A stretch of 64,000 bases of DNA from Adiantum capillus-veneris (taxonomy: Eukaryota > Streptophyta > Polypodiopsida > Polypodiales > Pteridaceae), in the NCBI GenBank assembly GCA_014529385.2, contig CM043958.1:78728669-78792668 (forward strand), given 5' to 3'. The position numbers and the translations under genes were made by a program. How positions within the stretch are numbered: position 1 is the first letter of the stretch; each line of letters opens with the position of its first letter. Below the pieces are notes generated by a model. It searched no databases and was not told the origin of the DNA. It saw only the letters and a list, made by a program, of their open reading frames with translations. Below are positions 31,455 to 41,914 of this stretch, one piece after another.

Positions 31455-32939
31455 CATCAGACCTTGTGTAGGGAGAAATAGGTCCACCCATGCACTGTCA
31501 CTCTACTACAGACATAGAGAATATCACTTCGTCGGGAGTGATCCAGAACACCTTCAACCTACCTAAGCTAGACATAGGGTGAGGCTTCTTTGCCTCCCTC
31601 CAAGAACCCAAGCTCTAAAAGGATCCCAAATACCAGTAAGTGGTAAGGTATCAACATCAACCATACAATTCTAGGTGCCATGCCTCTTTGATGCCCATCG
31701 TCGAGTGTTTAGGCAAAGCCAAGGAAAGATCCCCAACGCATTAGTCGTGTAGGTATTTCAACCCCCAACACACTAATTGTGTAGATGAGCCTAGCAAAAA
31801 AGAAGTCCTAGGAAACACCCTTTATCCAAAAAAGCCCCAGGTCATTTACACTTTTGTCTAAGGCAAAGTGATTTAGGTGATCCTAGTCTTGTAGAAATGG
31901 TGCCATGAGAACCATAACACATGAGTCCAATCACAATAGAATCTTCTATATGCACAAACAAACTTTTCCATCCAGTTAGACTGTGTAGGGTCTCTACCCT
32001 TATATGTCCACCATAAACCATCATAACCACTTCATGATCCAATCAAAAACAATAAACCATAATCCAATCACATCACATGGGTGAGCACTCCACCAGCTCA
32101 GGGTGATGCACATCCAATCCTGCAAGAACCATTGTAGCACATAATATGGCTGTAAAACTTTGACAACATCTCGGTAGCACAAGCTTATCCCAAAAAAAGG
32201 ATCCAAGAGCCACACTAGCTTCCACAATCAAAATCACAACCATAATCCACGAGGGATCTCAAACCTTGACCATAAACCATATTCCATACTGAACCGACTC
32301 CCACACTTGGAGTTTGACGTATTCACTGCAATCAATGTAAGGCCACAAACATGGCTCTTAAGACATGAACTTTTTATGCATAAAATAAGTTCAACCAGCA
32401 ACTAAACATGACTTCAAAATCCAATTTTGACTATGTCTAACCATGCATAAGTGATGTATTATAGCTGCACCTCAGCCCCCTAGCACAAAGAGTTAGTTTT
32501 GACCTTGAAGGTTGGAAATCAACATACATATGCAAATGAGGCTTCCACAACCATTTGTGAGGTTCCATACATCATATGACATCACTCCATCAAGTAATCA
32601 TGATGTAAAATATCTCCTTCACTTTGACCAACCATAAACCATGACATCACATATATGCAAAAAACAACTTTTTTTCGTTTTTGGGTGCAGTGCATCACAT
32701 GTTAATGAAAGTATCTGACATCAAACCAATGAATCAAGCTCAATCCCATATTGTAGAGTAACACCTTATCACATCACTTTACCCATATGAGACTCATGCA
32801 ACAAAAGGTAACACAAAAAGAAAGCCACCATATTCATATTTGGCCATACAGCTTACGATGACTAATCATATAACCCCATATAAGTTTATTGACATCAAAA
32901 ACTTGAAATCAACTCACAAAAACAAATCATAAAAAATAA
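31455..32939. other. About 1.5 kb with no gene seen
   Basis: AT-rich, with several scattered occurrences of ACCATAAACCAT and CATCACAT-like words, but no coding frame longer than 68 codons and no element termini that I could define. Confidence 0.6.
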
Positions 32940-32946
32940 ATGAACC

Positions 32947-33193
32947 CTTGAGGGGTTCACCGTTCAGTAGCCCCCTATATAATGTGCGCTCGCGGGGTAT
33001 TAACAAAACCCCTCTTTTAACATGTCTAAATGAATAAAATGACCCCTTATTTTAGGAGTTTTTTTCAGAATTGAATAAAAAACCCTTATTTTAATGTATC
33101 TCTATTAAATTGCCTAAAATTTTGGTATTCTAAAACCTCTTCTTTTGAACTCACGTTATACATTAACATGATTACATAGTGCACCCCTCGAGT
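32947..33193. mobile_element. MITE copy 1, 247 bp
   Basis: Starts CTTGAGGGGTTCACCG, ends GTGCACCCCTCGAGT (inverted ends of about 14 bp with mismatches) and is flanked by a perfect 7-bp duplication ATGAACC (32940-32946, 33194-33200). Internal sequence including GCGGGGTATTAAC and ATGACCCCTTATTTTAGGA is shared with the copy at 38572-38818 over its whole length. Non-coding. Confidence 0.9.
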
Positions 33194-33345
33194 ATGAACC
33201 ACTCATCTAACTCACAATGTCATAAGGTACTCCCTATAGGTAGCACCCCTACACGCATAAGTAATCCCATAAATAGAATGGTTAATATGTCTCACTCCCG
33301 AAGTGATCTCAGAGACCTAAATACATCTATCAATAAGTTTAGTCA

Positions 33346-33990
33346 TGTAATGAAAATGGCCTATGAATTTTGAGAATAGCGGAATTAAGAGAACTAGAGT
33401 GAGAATTTGTATGAGACTACGGTGAGAACAGAGGGTGAACTTAATTAGCGGTAGCAACATAAACATTATACTTTTTTTCACGAGAGAGAGTTAGAGAACA
33501 TGACAAAATTTGAGGACCGAATTTATGTGGAACCGGTCCCCCCTCCAATAGGCTTTTGTATTATAGATTCTCCCATCAAGAGAGACTTGGTACAATACAA
33601 TCTTTGTGTTCCTGGTAATCTAGGTGATGCAATGAAGATGGAACGCTCAAGCATCACAAGCATAACATATAATTTTGAAAAGCATTAACCATCCCTGACC
33701 TCAATCCCCAAGGCCTCAAAAACGTTCGAAGGTGGAGAGATCTAGCGGGTTATGAGGGTAGGGAAGAGGAAGAAGAAGCAGCATACAAGAAAGAGATAGT
33801 TCCTCACTTATCATCACTCTTCTTGCATAGCATAGCATAATAAGGATGAAGAAGAAGATGGAAAGCTTAAGCATTTCAACATAGCTCTTAAATGGATTTG
33901 CATTCCATAGCCAAGAGTGTTGGTGCATGCTCTCAACTTCTCAACAAGTTTGGAGAAGGAGATAGAGCTCTTGCACTTTGGACCTCACAC

Positions 33991-34067
<77 letters not shown>

Positions 34068-34738
34068 ACACCCCAACTAGCCCCTAGCTTCCTTGGTTGA
34101 CCCCGCCTTGTAGCTCATGTGAGAGAATCTGATTGGACCCCTACAATCTTAGCCAATGACATGTTTTAGTTAAATCAAACAACCATGCTAGCCTTGGGAC
34201 AAGTGTCCCCCTTTCCCCTTTGAGAGAGAGGACTTGATAAATGCATAAACAATTAATTAAATTAGCTAAACTATCATTGGACCCCTTGAGAGGCCAACCA
34301 ATAGGCTTTAGGCACCTTATGAGGGAAACATGGAGAGAAACTTGACATGTGTCCTTGTTGCCTCCTTGGACTAGGCTTGCCTTGTGTGAGGGTGTGTGTG
34401 TTCCCTCTCTTGCCCCTACTTGTAGGGATCACCCCCTCCTTGTAGGGACCTTTGTTGAGTTTTGGAACACCTTAGGCCCTTGGTGCTTGGAGAAGGTTCC
34501 CACCTCAAGCTCAACCCTATCAAGCTTGGATAAGGTTACCACATCAAGCTCAGCCATAGAACCTCAAGCATGAGAAGCACCTCAAGCACCTTAGTCATCA
34601 AGCATGACAAGCACCTCAAGCACCTTAGACATCAAGAACAACAAGCACCTAAACTTTGGGCCGGGTTCCCACCTCAAGCACATCCCTAGCTTGCCTAAGG
34701 TCTAAGGAATTTTACACTAACCATTGGAGGTCTTTGAT
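33346..34738 (-). repeat. 3' LTR of gypsy C, first part
   Basis: Matches 51680-53120 from TGTAATGGAAATGGCC onward with substitutions and indels. It ends where D was inserted and resumes at 44815. It contains an expanded (GA)n tract (33992-34062) absent from the 5' LTR, and two to three copies of the 36-bp repeat that has about five copies in the 5' LTR. Confidence 0.9.
33991..34063. repeat. (GA)n microsatellite
   Basis: About 36 uninterrupted GA units. The other LTR of C has GAGAGTGTGTGTGTGGGAGAG at the same place, so expansion followed insertion. A frame across it translates as alternating Glu and Arg and is not a gene. Confidence 0.95.
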
Positions 34739-35117
34739 TGTTGGGGTTCATCAACACAAGATTCCTACTCAGACACATACTTGCACACAAAGAAATGAAC
34801 ACTCAATTCATAATCAAAACACTGCATAAGATAGCATAAGCAACTTGAGACCGAGTAAAAACAAAAACAAAGCGAGTTCAGCCATCAGAGAACTTCATTT
34901 CTGAAAGCTTGTAAATCTTCTGTCTCTCTTACACACGACTAATTCTATCTCCAATGAGTTATAACTGCTCTAATTTGAAATCTTCTTGACATGAACATCC
35001 GACCTAGCCAAAATCTGAGTTACAATATCCGACCAAACAGAAGTTCGACCGAGTATAATCCGACTCAGCATAATTTTGACTGAGCATCAATTTAGCTAAG
35101 TAATTACCCTTTCAACA
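34739..35117 (-). repeat. 3' LTR of gypsy D
   Basis: 379 bp, TGTTGGGG to TTTCAACA; matches 44425-44814 with about ten percent difference and small indels. Confidence 0.9.
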
Positions 35118-35482
35118 CATGGCACATCCCGGTGGTGGATTTCATAGAAATCCGACTCGGACTTACATATCCCTTGATAAAAAATAACATGACCACAAAA
35201 CAAGTTCCAAAAAACTACATATGCTGCTTAGTTTGAAAATGCCAAACACTACATCATTTCTCCAAAGCCTTAGAAACAACACCAGCCTCAACTTCAGAAA
35301 GATAAACTTCTACTAGGTCAGAAGTTTCCACAGCTGCTACTGGAAACCCTGCTAGAACATCTTCATCAATCTACAAGTCTGGCTCAACACTTTGCTTCTG
35401 TTTGAATTCTGAATGTTCCATGTCATGCAATGGTTTATTTGAACACTCAGCCTGTTCTGCACATTGTGGCTGCTCTTCAATC

Positions 35483-35715
35483 CTCGAGGGGTTCACTATG
35501 TGTAAAACTACCATTTCACGTTCGTTCAAGACATGTTTGTAAAACCCCTTATCTGTGAATTTTGTTAGGAATATAATGTACCCTTTTCTTTTTAAATTTG
35601 TAAGTTTTTTTTCAAATTTGAAAAAATAATGCCCTTTTGTATATATATTTCTCTAAGTTTCAAGAACTTTAAATACCCTTATGTTCAACTCACATGATAG
35701 GCTGACCTTCCCGGG
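35483..35715. mobile_element. MITE copy 2, 233 bp
   Basis: Starts CTCGAGGGGTTCACTATGTG like the reverse complement of the right end of copy 4 (53956) and stays similar to it for most of its length. It is flanked by a 9-bp duplication TCTTCAATC (35474-35482, 35716-35724). Removing it and one duplication joins two parts of the additional ORF of D in frame. The right terminus (ACCTTCCCGGG) is only loosely complementary to the left. Confidence 0.85.
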
Positions 35716-36672
35716 TCTTCAATCACCAGCTTCTCTTTGTGCTTTGCTTTAATCTCATGTACCTGCTTAATCCAAAAATCTCTTTCCTTCTTAAGTTGAG
35801 CTACCTCTATCAAAAAATCAGCTTCATGTGCACTCACAAAGCCAGTTTTCACCATTTCATATGGGTGCCTCAACACAATAGTCAATCTAGCTCTCATGGA
35901 TTTCCATACCTCTTCCATTGTATTCTTGAGCTGTTGCTTAAGGACCTGCACATCCCCTTATGACATTAAAACCCCAGTCACATCCAACTCTTGAGACAAC
36001 ACTTGTTTCTCCATATCCAACAAAGGTTGAAGTCTTTGATCAAACATCAAATTCTGGACCCTGCAGTTCTACATTTTTGTTAGCCAGCTGCGCTAACTCA
36101 TTGCTGACCTTCCCTTCCAAGGTCATGATCCATTCTCTAAACAACCCTAAAGACAGTTTGACCTTGGCCAATTCATCTTTATGTTTCTTCAAAAAAAATT
36201 GCATCTCATCCTTGTGCTTGATCTTCAAATCTTCCATTTCCATAGTCAAATTCTTGACCATGTCAACCTGATCCTGCAGTAGCACCTGCGCTGCCCCTGT
36301 TTTGGACATTGCATGCATGTGATTATCTACCTGGAGTTGCTGTTTTTGGGAAAATTGCTTAACCTGTGCTAACATTTGTACATCCATGTCAACATCCTCA
36401 ATATCAATCAGCTCCTTAGCTTTCTCAACAGTGCCAGGGTCAAAATCCTGCTGCCTAACTGCCATGAACACTTCACTGTGCACTTTCCTTTTCTTTGACA
36501 AAGTAAACTACTTCCCCGATTTGGTTGATGCCTTCACTATGACATCAAAGCTCATAATGGGCATATCCAAATCCTGCATAGAATGAACTATTTTTGAATT
36601 TTGCATAGCTTTTAAAGCTTCTTCCTCTGAATATCCAGCTTGCACCAAGAATCTAAAAGAAGACATCTGCTA

Positions 36673-37375
36673 CTGGTAGTTCCAACTTCAAACTTGAAGT
36701 TTGATTCACCTGCACCTTTGAACTTCTGCCCACTAAACCTGTAAGGGCCTGATCATCTGCATCCTTAAATGTACTAGGAGCTTTGTAAGGAAAACTAAAC
36801 AATGCTGCCAAAAATGCAGAGAGCCTAATACAATTTTGAGCTTTTCTTTAGTTCGGCATGTATATCTCAACATAAATATTATCAAATAACCAGTGAGCCC
36901 CATTTACCTTACCCCCTTGTTCTGCAAAGCACAGTGGCCCATAGTTCTCTTTGGACATGTAGTCAAACTTAATCAAGAGACACAATCTTTCTAGGTACCA
37001 CCTTAGCTGCTCCCTTCATATCCGATGGTAGTTCCAACTTCAAACCTGAAGTTTGATTCACCTGCACCTTTGAACTTCTGCCCACTAAACCTGTTGAAGG
37101 GCCTGATCACCTACATACTTAAATGTACTAGGAGCTTTGTAAGGAAAACTAAACAATGCTACCAAAAATGCAGAGAGCCTAGTACAATCCTGAGCTTTTC
37201 TTTAGTTTGGCATGTATACCTCAACAGAAATCTTATCAGATAACCAGTGAGCCCAATTTACCTTACCCCCTTGTTCTGCAAAGCATAGTGGCCCATATTT
37301 CTCTTTGGACATGTAGTCAAACTTAATCAAGAAACACAATCTTTCTAGGTACCACCTTAGCTGCTCCCTTTGGAT
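36673..37375. repeat. 352-bp tandem duplication in the additional ORF
   Basis: GGTAGTTCCAACTTCAAAC begins at 36675 and again at 37027; the two units match to about 37015 and 37370 with scattered changes. The period (352) is not a multiple of three, so the frame is broken at the junction. Confidence 0.92.
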
Positions 37376-38094
37376 ATAATTCACATTTTTAAGAATGTAG
37401 TACTTCCTATCACCCTCAGTGAGACCAAATTCCTTCTTCAACAAAACTTCAGAACACCTGGGGTGTTGATAATTCCTTTTGATGGCAATTGAAACACTTG
37501 GGCTACCAAATTAGGAGTAAGAGACAGATTGCTTAAAATCAAACCCTTTGTTTTTTTGAGGATGTCAAGTTGGGACTTTGCATAATAGTTGTTCCGCCAG
37601 TCTTCCCATGGAAACAAGGCAAATTCCTGCAATCCAATGGTTTGCAACCACACCACATTTGATTCCACTCTTAAGTCCAAAGACACTCTAAAATCAGTGA
37701 AGGGCTCCATTAGGGATTGTTGCATCTTTGCCGTGCTAAGGGGAGTTGCCACCTAGGTATCCTCTTCATTGGAAGACTCTTCCTCTTTTGGGATGCTCAC
37801 ATCAACGCTTACCACTTGCCCTTTGCGTCGCAAGCATCATGGCGGCTCATCGTGATCCAACTCCGGTTGCATGGTGCTGCTTTGCTTCCTCCGTACCATG
37901 GCTGAAGGTGAGCACAAAGGAGGTGTGTACTTGAAAAAGTCAGGCGACAACATAAGGCATGTTTGAGGGCGACAAAGGTGATGTATGTTACCTTTGATTA
38001 GCATACCCTCCACTAATAATACCCGTTGCACAAGCGATTCACATAATGGGAAATCATCCCGCATATCAAAATTTTTCAAATTATCTTCATTTAA

Positions 38095-39640
38095 AATTCC
38101 GACCCAGGAACATCCGATGTGAGAAAATTTGATTCGAGACCATCTGACTTGGTAGACAGATCCGATTTGAGAAAATCCAATTGCATATGCCTTACATAAC
38201 CAAATTTTGAGCCTTGAACTTTGACCCTTGAGATATGTTTTTGCACTAATCTATATTGCACAATGGGATTCAACATTCTCTAGAAACATATCCTTTGGAA
38301 GACTTTGACAAGCCCCAAACCATCTTTCCATACTGCACCCTGAAAACTGGTCAGGTTGAATCAGCCCTGCCAAAGGCCAGTCCAAATGAGGTGGTTTTCG
38401 TTGAAATTTTTTCAACCTAAACCCATCAATAGGTTTCTCAACTCTGGTACCAAAAATATCAGTAATAACTATGAATGTTTCCTGGCCCATGTCTTGGACA
38501 ATTTTATAAGGACCAATATATCTCAAAGTCAGCTTGCCTGGATGTGGCCCTAATATGGACTTACACAACATCTTGGGGGTGCACTGTTCAATACCCCTTA
38601 TATAACGTGCGTTCGCGGGGTATTAAAAAAAACCCTCTTTTAACATGTTAGAATGAATAAAATGACCCCTTATTTTAGGAAATGTTTCCAAAATTGAATA
38701 TAAAAACCCTTTATTATAATGTATCTCTGTTAAATTGCCTAAAATTTTTGTATTATAAAACCCCTCCTTTTGAACTCACATTATACATTGACATGATTAC
38801 ATGGTGCACCCCTTGAGTACAACATAACCCGATCTCCAACCTGAAAAGCTTTAAACTTAACATTCATGCTTACCCAAGCTTTCCTCCTTCTTTGAATCAC
38901 TTTAGAGATATATGAGCTAATCAATCTGTCTTCTTCTAACTAAATCAAATACTTGCTCCTGTACTTGACTGACAACTTGGGACTCATTTTCTCAGCACTG
39001 ACTCAAAGACTTGGAACCACAAATTCCATAAGGACCACAACTTCTAAACCATAAACCAATTTAAATGGATTCATACCTGTGGTCACCTTAAAAGTTGTCT
39101 AAAAGACCATAATGCTAAATCAAGCTTTTGATCCCAATCTTTCTTGTTGTCCTGAACAATTTTCTTCAATATCCTTACCAAGGTCTTGTTTGTACTTTCA
39201 ACCCGCCCATTAGCTTGAGGATGATAAGCTGTGGACTCCTTGTGCATAATCATATGAGTTTTGGTTAACTCAGCAATCATCTCATTGAGAAAATGGCTGC
39301 CTCTATCGCTGATCAGCTCCATAGGACATCCAAATCTAGTCATAATGTTGTGATAGAGAAGCCAAGCAACACTCGGAGCTTTATTGTCTTTCAGAGCTAC
39401 TGCTTTAACCCACTTAGTGCAATAATCTGTAGCTATTATGATGTACTTGTATCCTCTACTAGTGTTGGGCTTTACATGTCCCACAAAGTCCATTCCCCAC
39501 TTCTGAAAAGGTTCCAGAGGTACAATAGGATGATCTATCATTCTATCTCTAGAATGTGGCTGACCTAACTTTTGGAAAATTACACAGCTTTTAGCATACT
39601 CATGAGCATCCTTTAACATAGTGGGCCACTACAATCCACC
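38095..39640 (-). pseudogene. pol: Gypsy D integrase
   Basis: 39083-39619 holds the core: SCVIFQKLGQPHSRDRM (zinc Cys remnant), PFQKWGMDFVGHV (first Asp), GCPMELISDRGSHFLNEMIA (second Asp) and STAYHPQANGRVESTNKTL (Glu). After stops, the C-terminal barrel GKLTLRYIGPYKIVQDMG lies at 38251-38571 and is joined to its upstream part (KAFQVGDRVML, 38820-38855) once the MITE at 38572-38818 is removed. No chromodomain is seen after it, which fits a non-chromovirus. Confidence 0.88.
38572..38818. mobile_element. MITE copy 3, 247 bp, inside D integrase
   Basis: CTTGGGGGTGCACTG to GTGCACCCCTTGAGT, same length and content as copy 1, flanked by a perfect 7-bp duplication ACAACAT (38565-38571, 38819-38825). 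It splits the integrase C-terminal region between GDRVML and CKSILGPHPGK; without it the frame is continuous. Confidence 0.93.
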
Positions 39641-40560
39641 TTGCAACACCTTTTTTCTTGTAATATCACCTGAAAAATGTCCTCCCTTCTGCTCCTAAAT
39701 GAGATTTCTGCAGAACATCTCTCTGTTCAAAGTCTAGATGCACCTTCGGATTACCTGATCAATCCCCTTCCTCTACAATGCTCCTACTATTACAAAAAGT
39801 GGTCAACACTTTAAAGCAAACTTCCTTCTCTGGTCTCCAAAAAATTTGATTGGCATTGTACCATCTGTCAAAATAATAATCATTTGGTCATACCCTAATT
39901 TAGAGACTAAATTCTAAACTTCAAACAAATCAGCATCAGGTAAATCATCAAAAACCCCAGTTGGTTCCTCTCCTGTATCAATTCTACTTAAATAATCAGC
40001 TATGGTATTCTCTTTGCTAGGAGTATGAACAATTACAAAGTCAAACTCCTGCAACAACAACATCCATCTTGCTAATCTCTCTATCAGCAATGGCTTCTTA
40101 ATCAATTAAAGCAATGCCTGATGGTCCACATGAAAAATGACTCTATTGCTCAATCAGTAATGCCTAAATTTATTTAAAGCATATACCATGCCAAGAGATT
40201 CTCTTTCTATCACAACATAATTCCTCTCAGTTGATGTTAACACCCTACTAGCATAGTAAATAGGTCTAAACCATCCCCTTACTTTTTCGTGCATAAGGAC
40301 GACACCAATAGCCATATCTGATGCATCAACAAATACATGAAAAGGTAATGACCAATATGGAGGTTGTAATATTGGTGCTACAGAAAGAATTTTCTTTAAC
40401 ATCTGGAAGGAATTCTCTTGAGGTTCAGCCCACACAAAAGGTGCATTCTTCTTTGTTAAATGAGTAAGAGGCATACAAACATTTGCTAAATATTTGACAT
40501 ATCTAGCATGCCATTTCACCTGACTAATAAACTTGCTAACTTCCTTTACATTCTTTGGAG
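39641..40560 (-). pseudogene. pol: Gypsy D RNase H
   Basis: 40154-40519 reads KKNAPFVWAEPQENSFQMLK, FHVFVDASDMAIGVVLMHEK (first Asp), IYYASRVLTSTERNYVVIER (Glu) and ESLGMVYALNKFRHY. 39914-40105 continues with LARWMLLLQEFDFVIVHTPS and NTIADYLSRID, the usual end of gypsy RNase H. One stop separates the two; 39641-39900 is degraded zinc-region sequence. Confidence 0.88.
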
Positions 40561-41330
40561 CTTTTCTACTTTAATAACTTCAATCTTCTTCGGACACCCC
40601 TTCATGAGAAACCACATGACCGAAAAGTACACCACTCTTGAGAGCAATGACACTCTTGAAAGGATTATAAAGACACATTTTGAATTGTTGACATCTTTCA
40701 AAACACAACTTCAAATGCTGTAAATGGAGTTCCTTCTTTCCAAATACTAAAAAATCATCCACAAAGACTCTCATGAAATCCTGAAAATATGGTTCAAATG
40801 TTTTGTATGCTGTAAAGTTGAATGATGGTGGTCCATTTTTTAGGCCAAAATTCATCACTGTAGATGCAAAAGCACCCTACTCAATTATAAAAGCCGTTTT
40901 GTGTTGATCCTCTTTAGCCACCTGAATCTAATTATACCCTGAAAAATCATCCAAAAAGCTATACATTTCTTTCCTTGCCACAACATCTAGTATAGCATCA
41001 CAAAATGGCATTGGGAAAGGATCTGTAATAGTGGTTGCATTCAACATTTTGTAATCAACACAAACTCAAAGTTTTCCATTCTTTTTGGGCACCACAATGA
41101 TTGGTGACAAACATGTAACCATCAGTTTGATAAATCCGACAATTAACAGCTTATCAATCTCCTATTTAACCTCTGTTGCAATGTTGGGATTCATTCTATA
41201 CCTCTGCATGAATACTAACCTTGACAATCTTGGGATCCTCTTGAATACCCAAATTGAGGTCCTTTATTTCATCTTGCTTGACTCAAACTGATCCTCCAAA
41301 TCTTCTATTGTAAATCTTTTCAGCCAAATC
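40561..41330 (-). pseudogene. pol: Gypsy D reverse transcriptase
   Basis: Open only at 40580-40858: MNFGLKNGPPSFNFTAYKTF, FVDDFLVFGKKELHLQHLKL (catalytic VDD) and SGVLFGHVVSHEGV. Upstream N-terminal RT blocks are recognisable in pieces to about 41280 but with many stops. Confidence 0.85.
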
Positions 41331-41914
41331 CCTTGCTTCCTTTCCTCTTGCTACCTCAAAATTCCTAAGGGTTGAACTCTCCTCTGGTCGGCCATCTTCA
41401 CCTGAAATGGTGCTCGCTCCAATTTACCCAACTTCATTTTATAATAGATAGACTCAGCCAATATGTTGACTCCAGATCCACCATCCAGCAACACTTCTTC
41501 AAACGAGGTTCTCTAAAATACCACCTTACTAATTGGAACCACAAAGGCCACATCTGCTGGATCAACATTGTTCACAACAGTCGCAAGCACATGATTTACT
41601 GAAATTTGAGACTCTCTTGATAACAATCTATTCATCAACAACTTTTCTTTGAAGGTTGGAACCATACATAACAATTGATCCAAAGATATCTGTAAAGGAG
41701 AGTTTATTAATACCTCAAACCAATCCTTATCATCCTTTGATACTAAAGGTCTCTCATAGTGTTTCTGCAATTTATCATCTTCAATATCTAGAGTAATGCC
41801 ATCCACCTTCTGATTCTGCTGGTCCTTCTGAACCTGTGTTTGAACTCGATCTTTGATTCCTTTCTGCTCATTCCAGTCAATAGGACCTTTGCCCTTAGAC
41901 CCAGAAGCAACCAT
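41331..41914 (-). pseudogene. pol: Gypsy D protease region
   Basis: 41513-41914 is an open frame of mostly polar sequence (LLMNRLLSRESQISVNHVLA, DPADVAFVVPISKVVF) ending at a stop; directly after it the frame reads EEVLLDGGSGVNILAESIYY, a retropepsin active site of the DGGS type, and KMKLGKLERAPFQVKMADQR. Confidence 0.75.

Larger units (their letters stand above)
35200..38085 (-). pseudogene. Additional ORF of gypsy D, downstream of integrase
   Basis: Sense-strand coding remnants following integrase: 37837-38079, 37438-37752 (VVWLQTIGLQEFALFPWEDW), 37202-37444 (REQLRWYLERLCFLIKFDYM), a strongly coiled-coil segment 36040-36501 (QMLAQVKQFSQKQQLQVDNH, MEMEDLKIKHKDEM) and 35685-35951 (AQLKKERDFWIKQVHEIKAK), which continues past the MITE at 35483-35715 as EQPQCAEQAECSNKPLHD. 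The product is unrecognised: a globular N-terminal half, then coiled coil and an acidic tail. Several stops and a 352-bp duplication disrupt it. Confidence 0.6.

Noticed and set aside
33179-33688. Short plus-strand frames as a small gene
   Set aside because: They fall in MITE copy 1 and in the gypsy C LTR; the matching region at 51835-52104 is the other LTR.
33892-34080. 62-codon frame with a long Glu-Arg repeat
   Set aside because: It is the translation of the (GA)n microsatellite inside an LTR and is absent from the other LTR copy.
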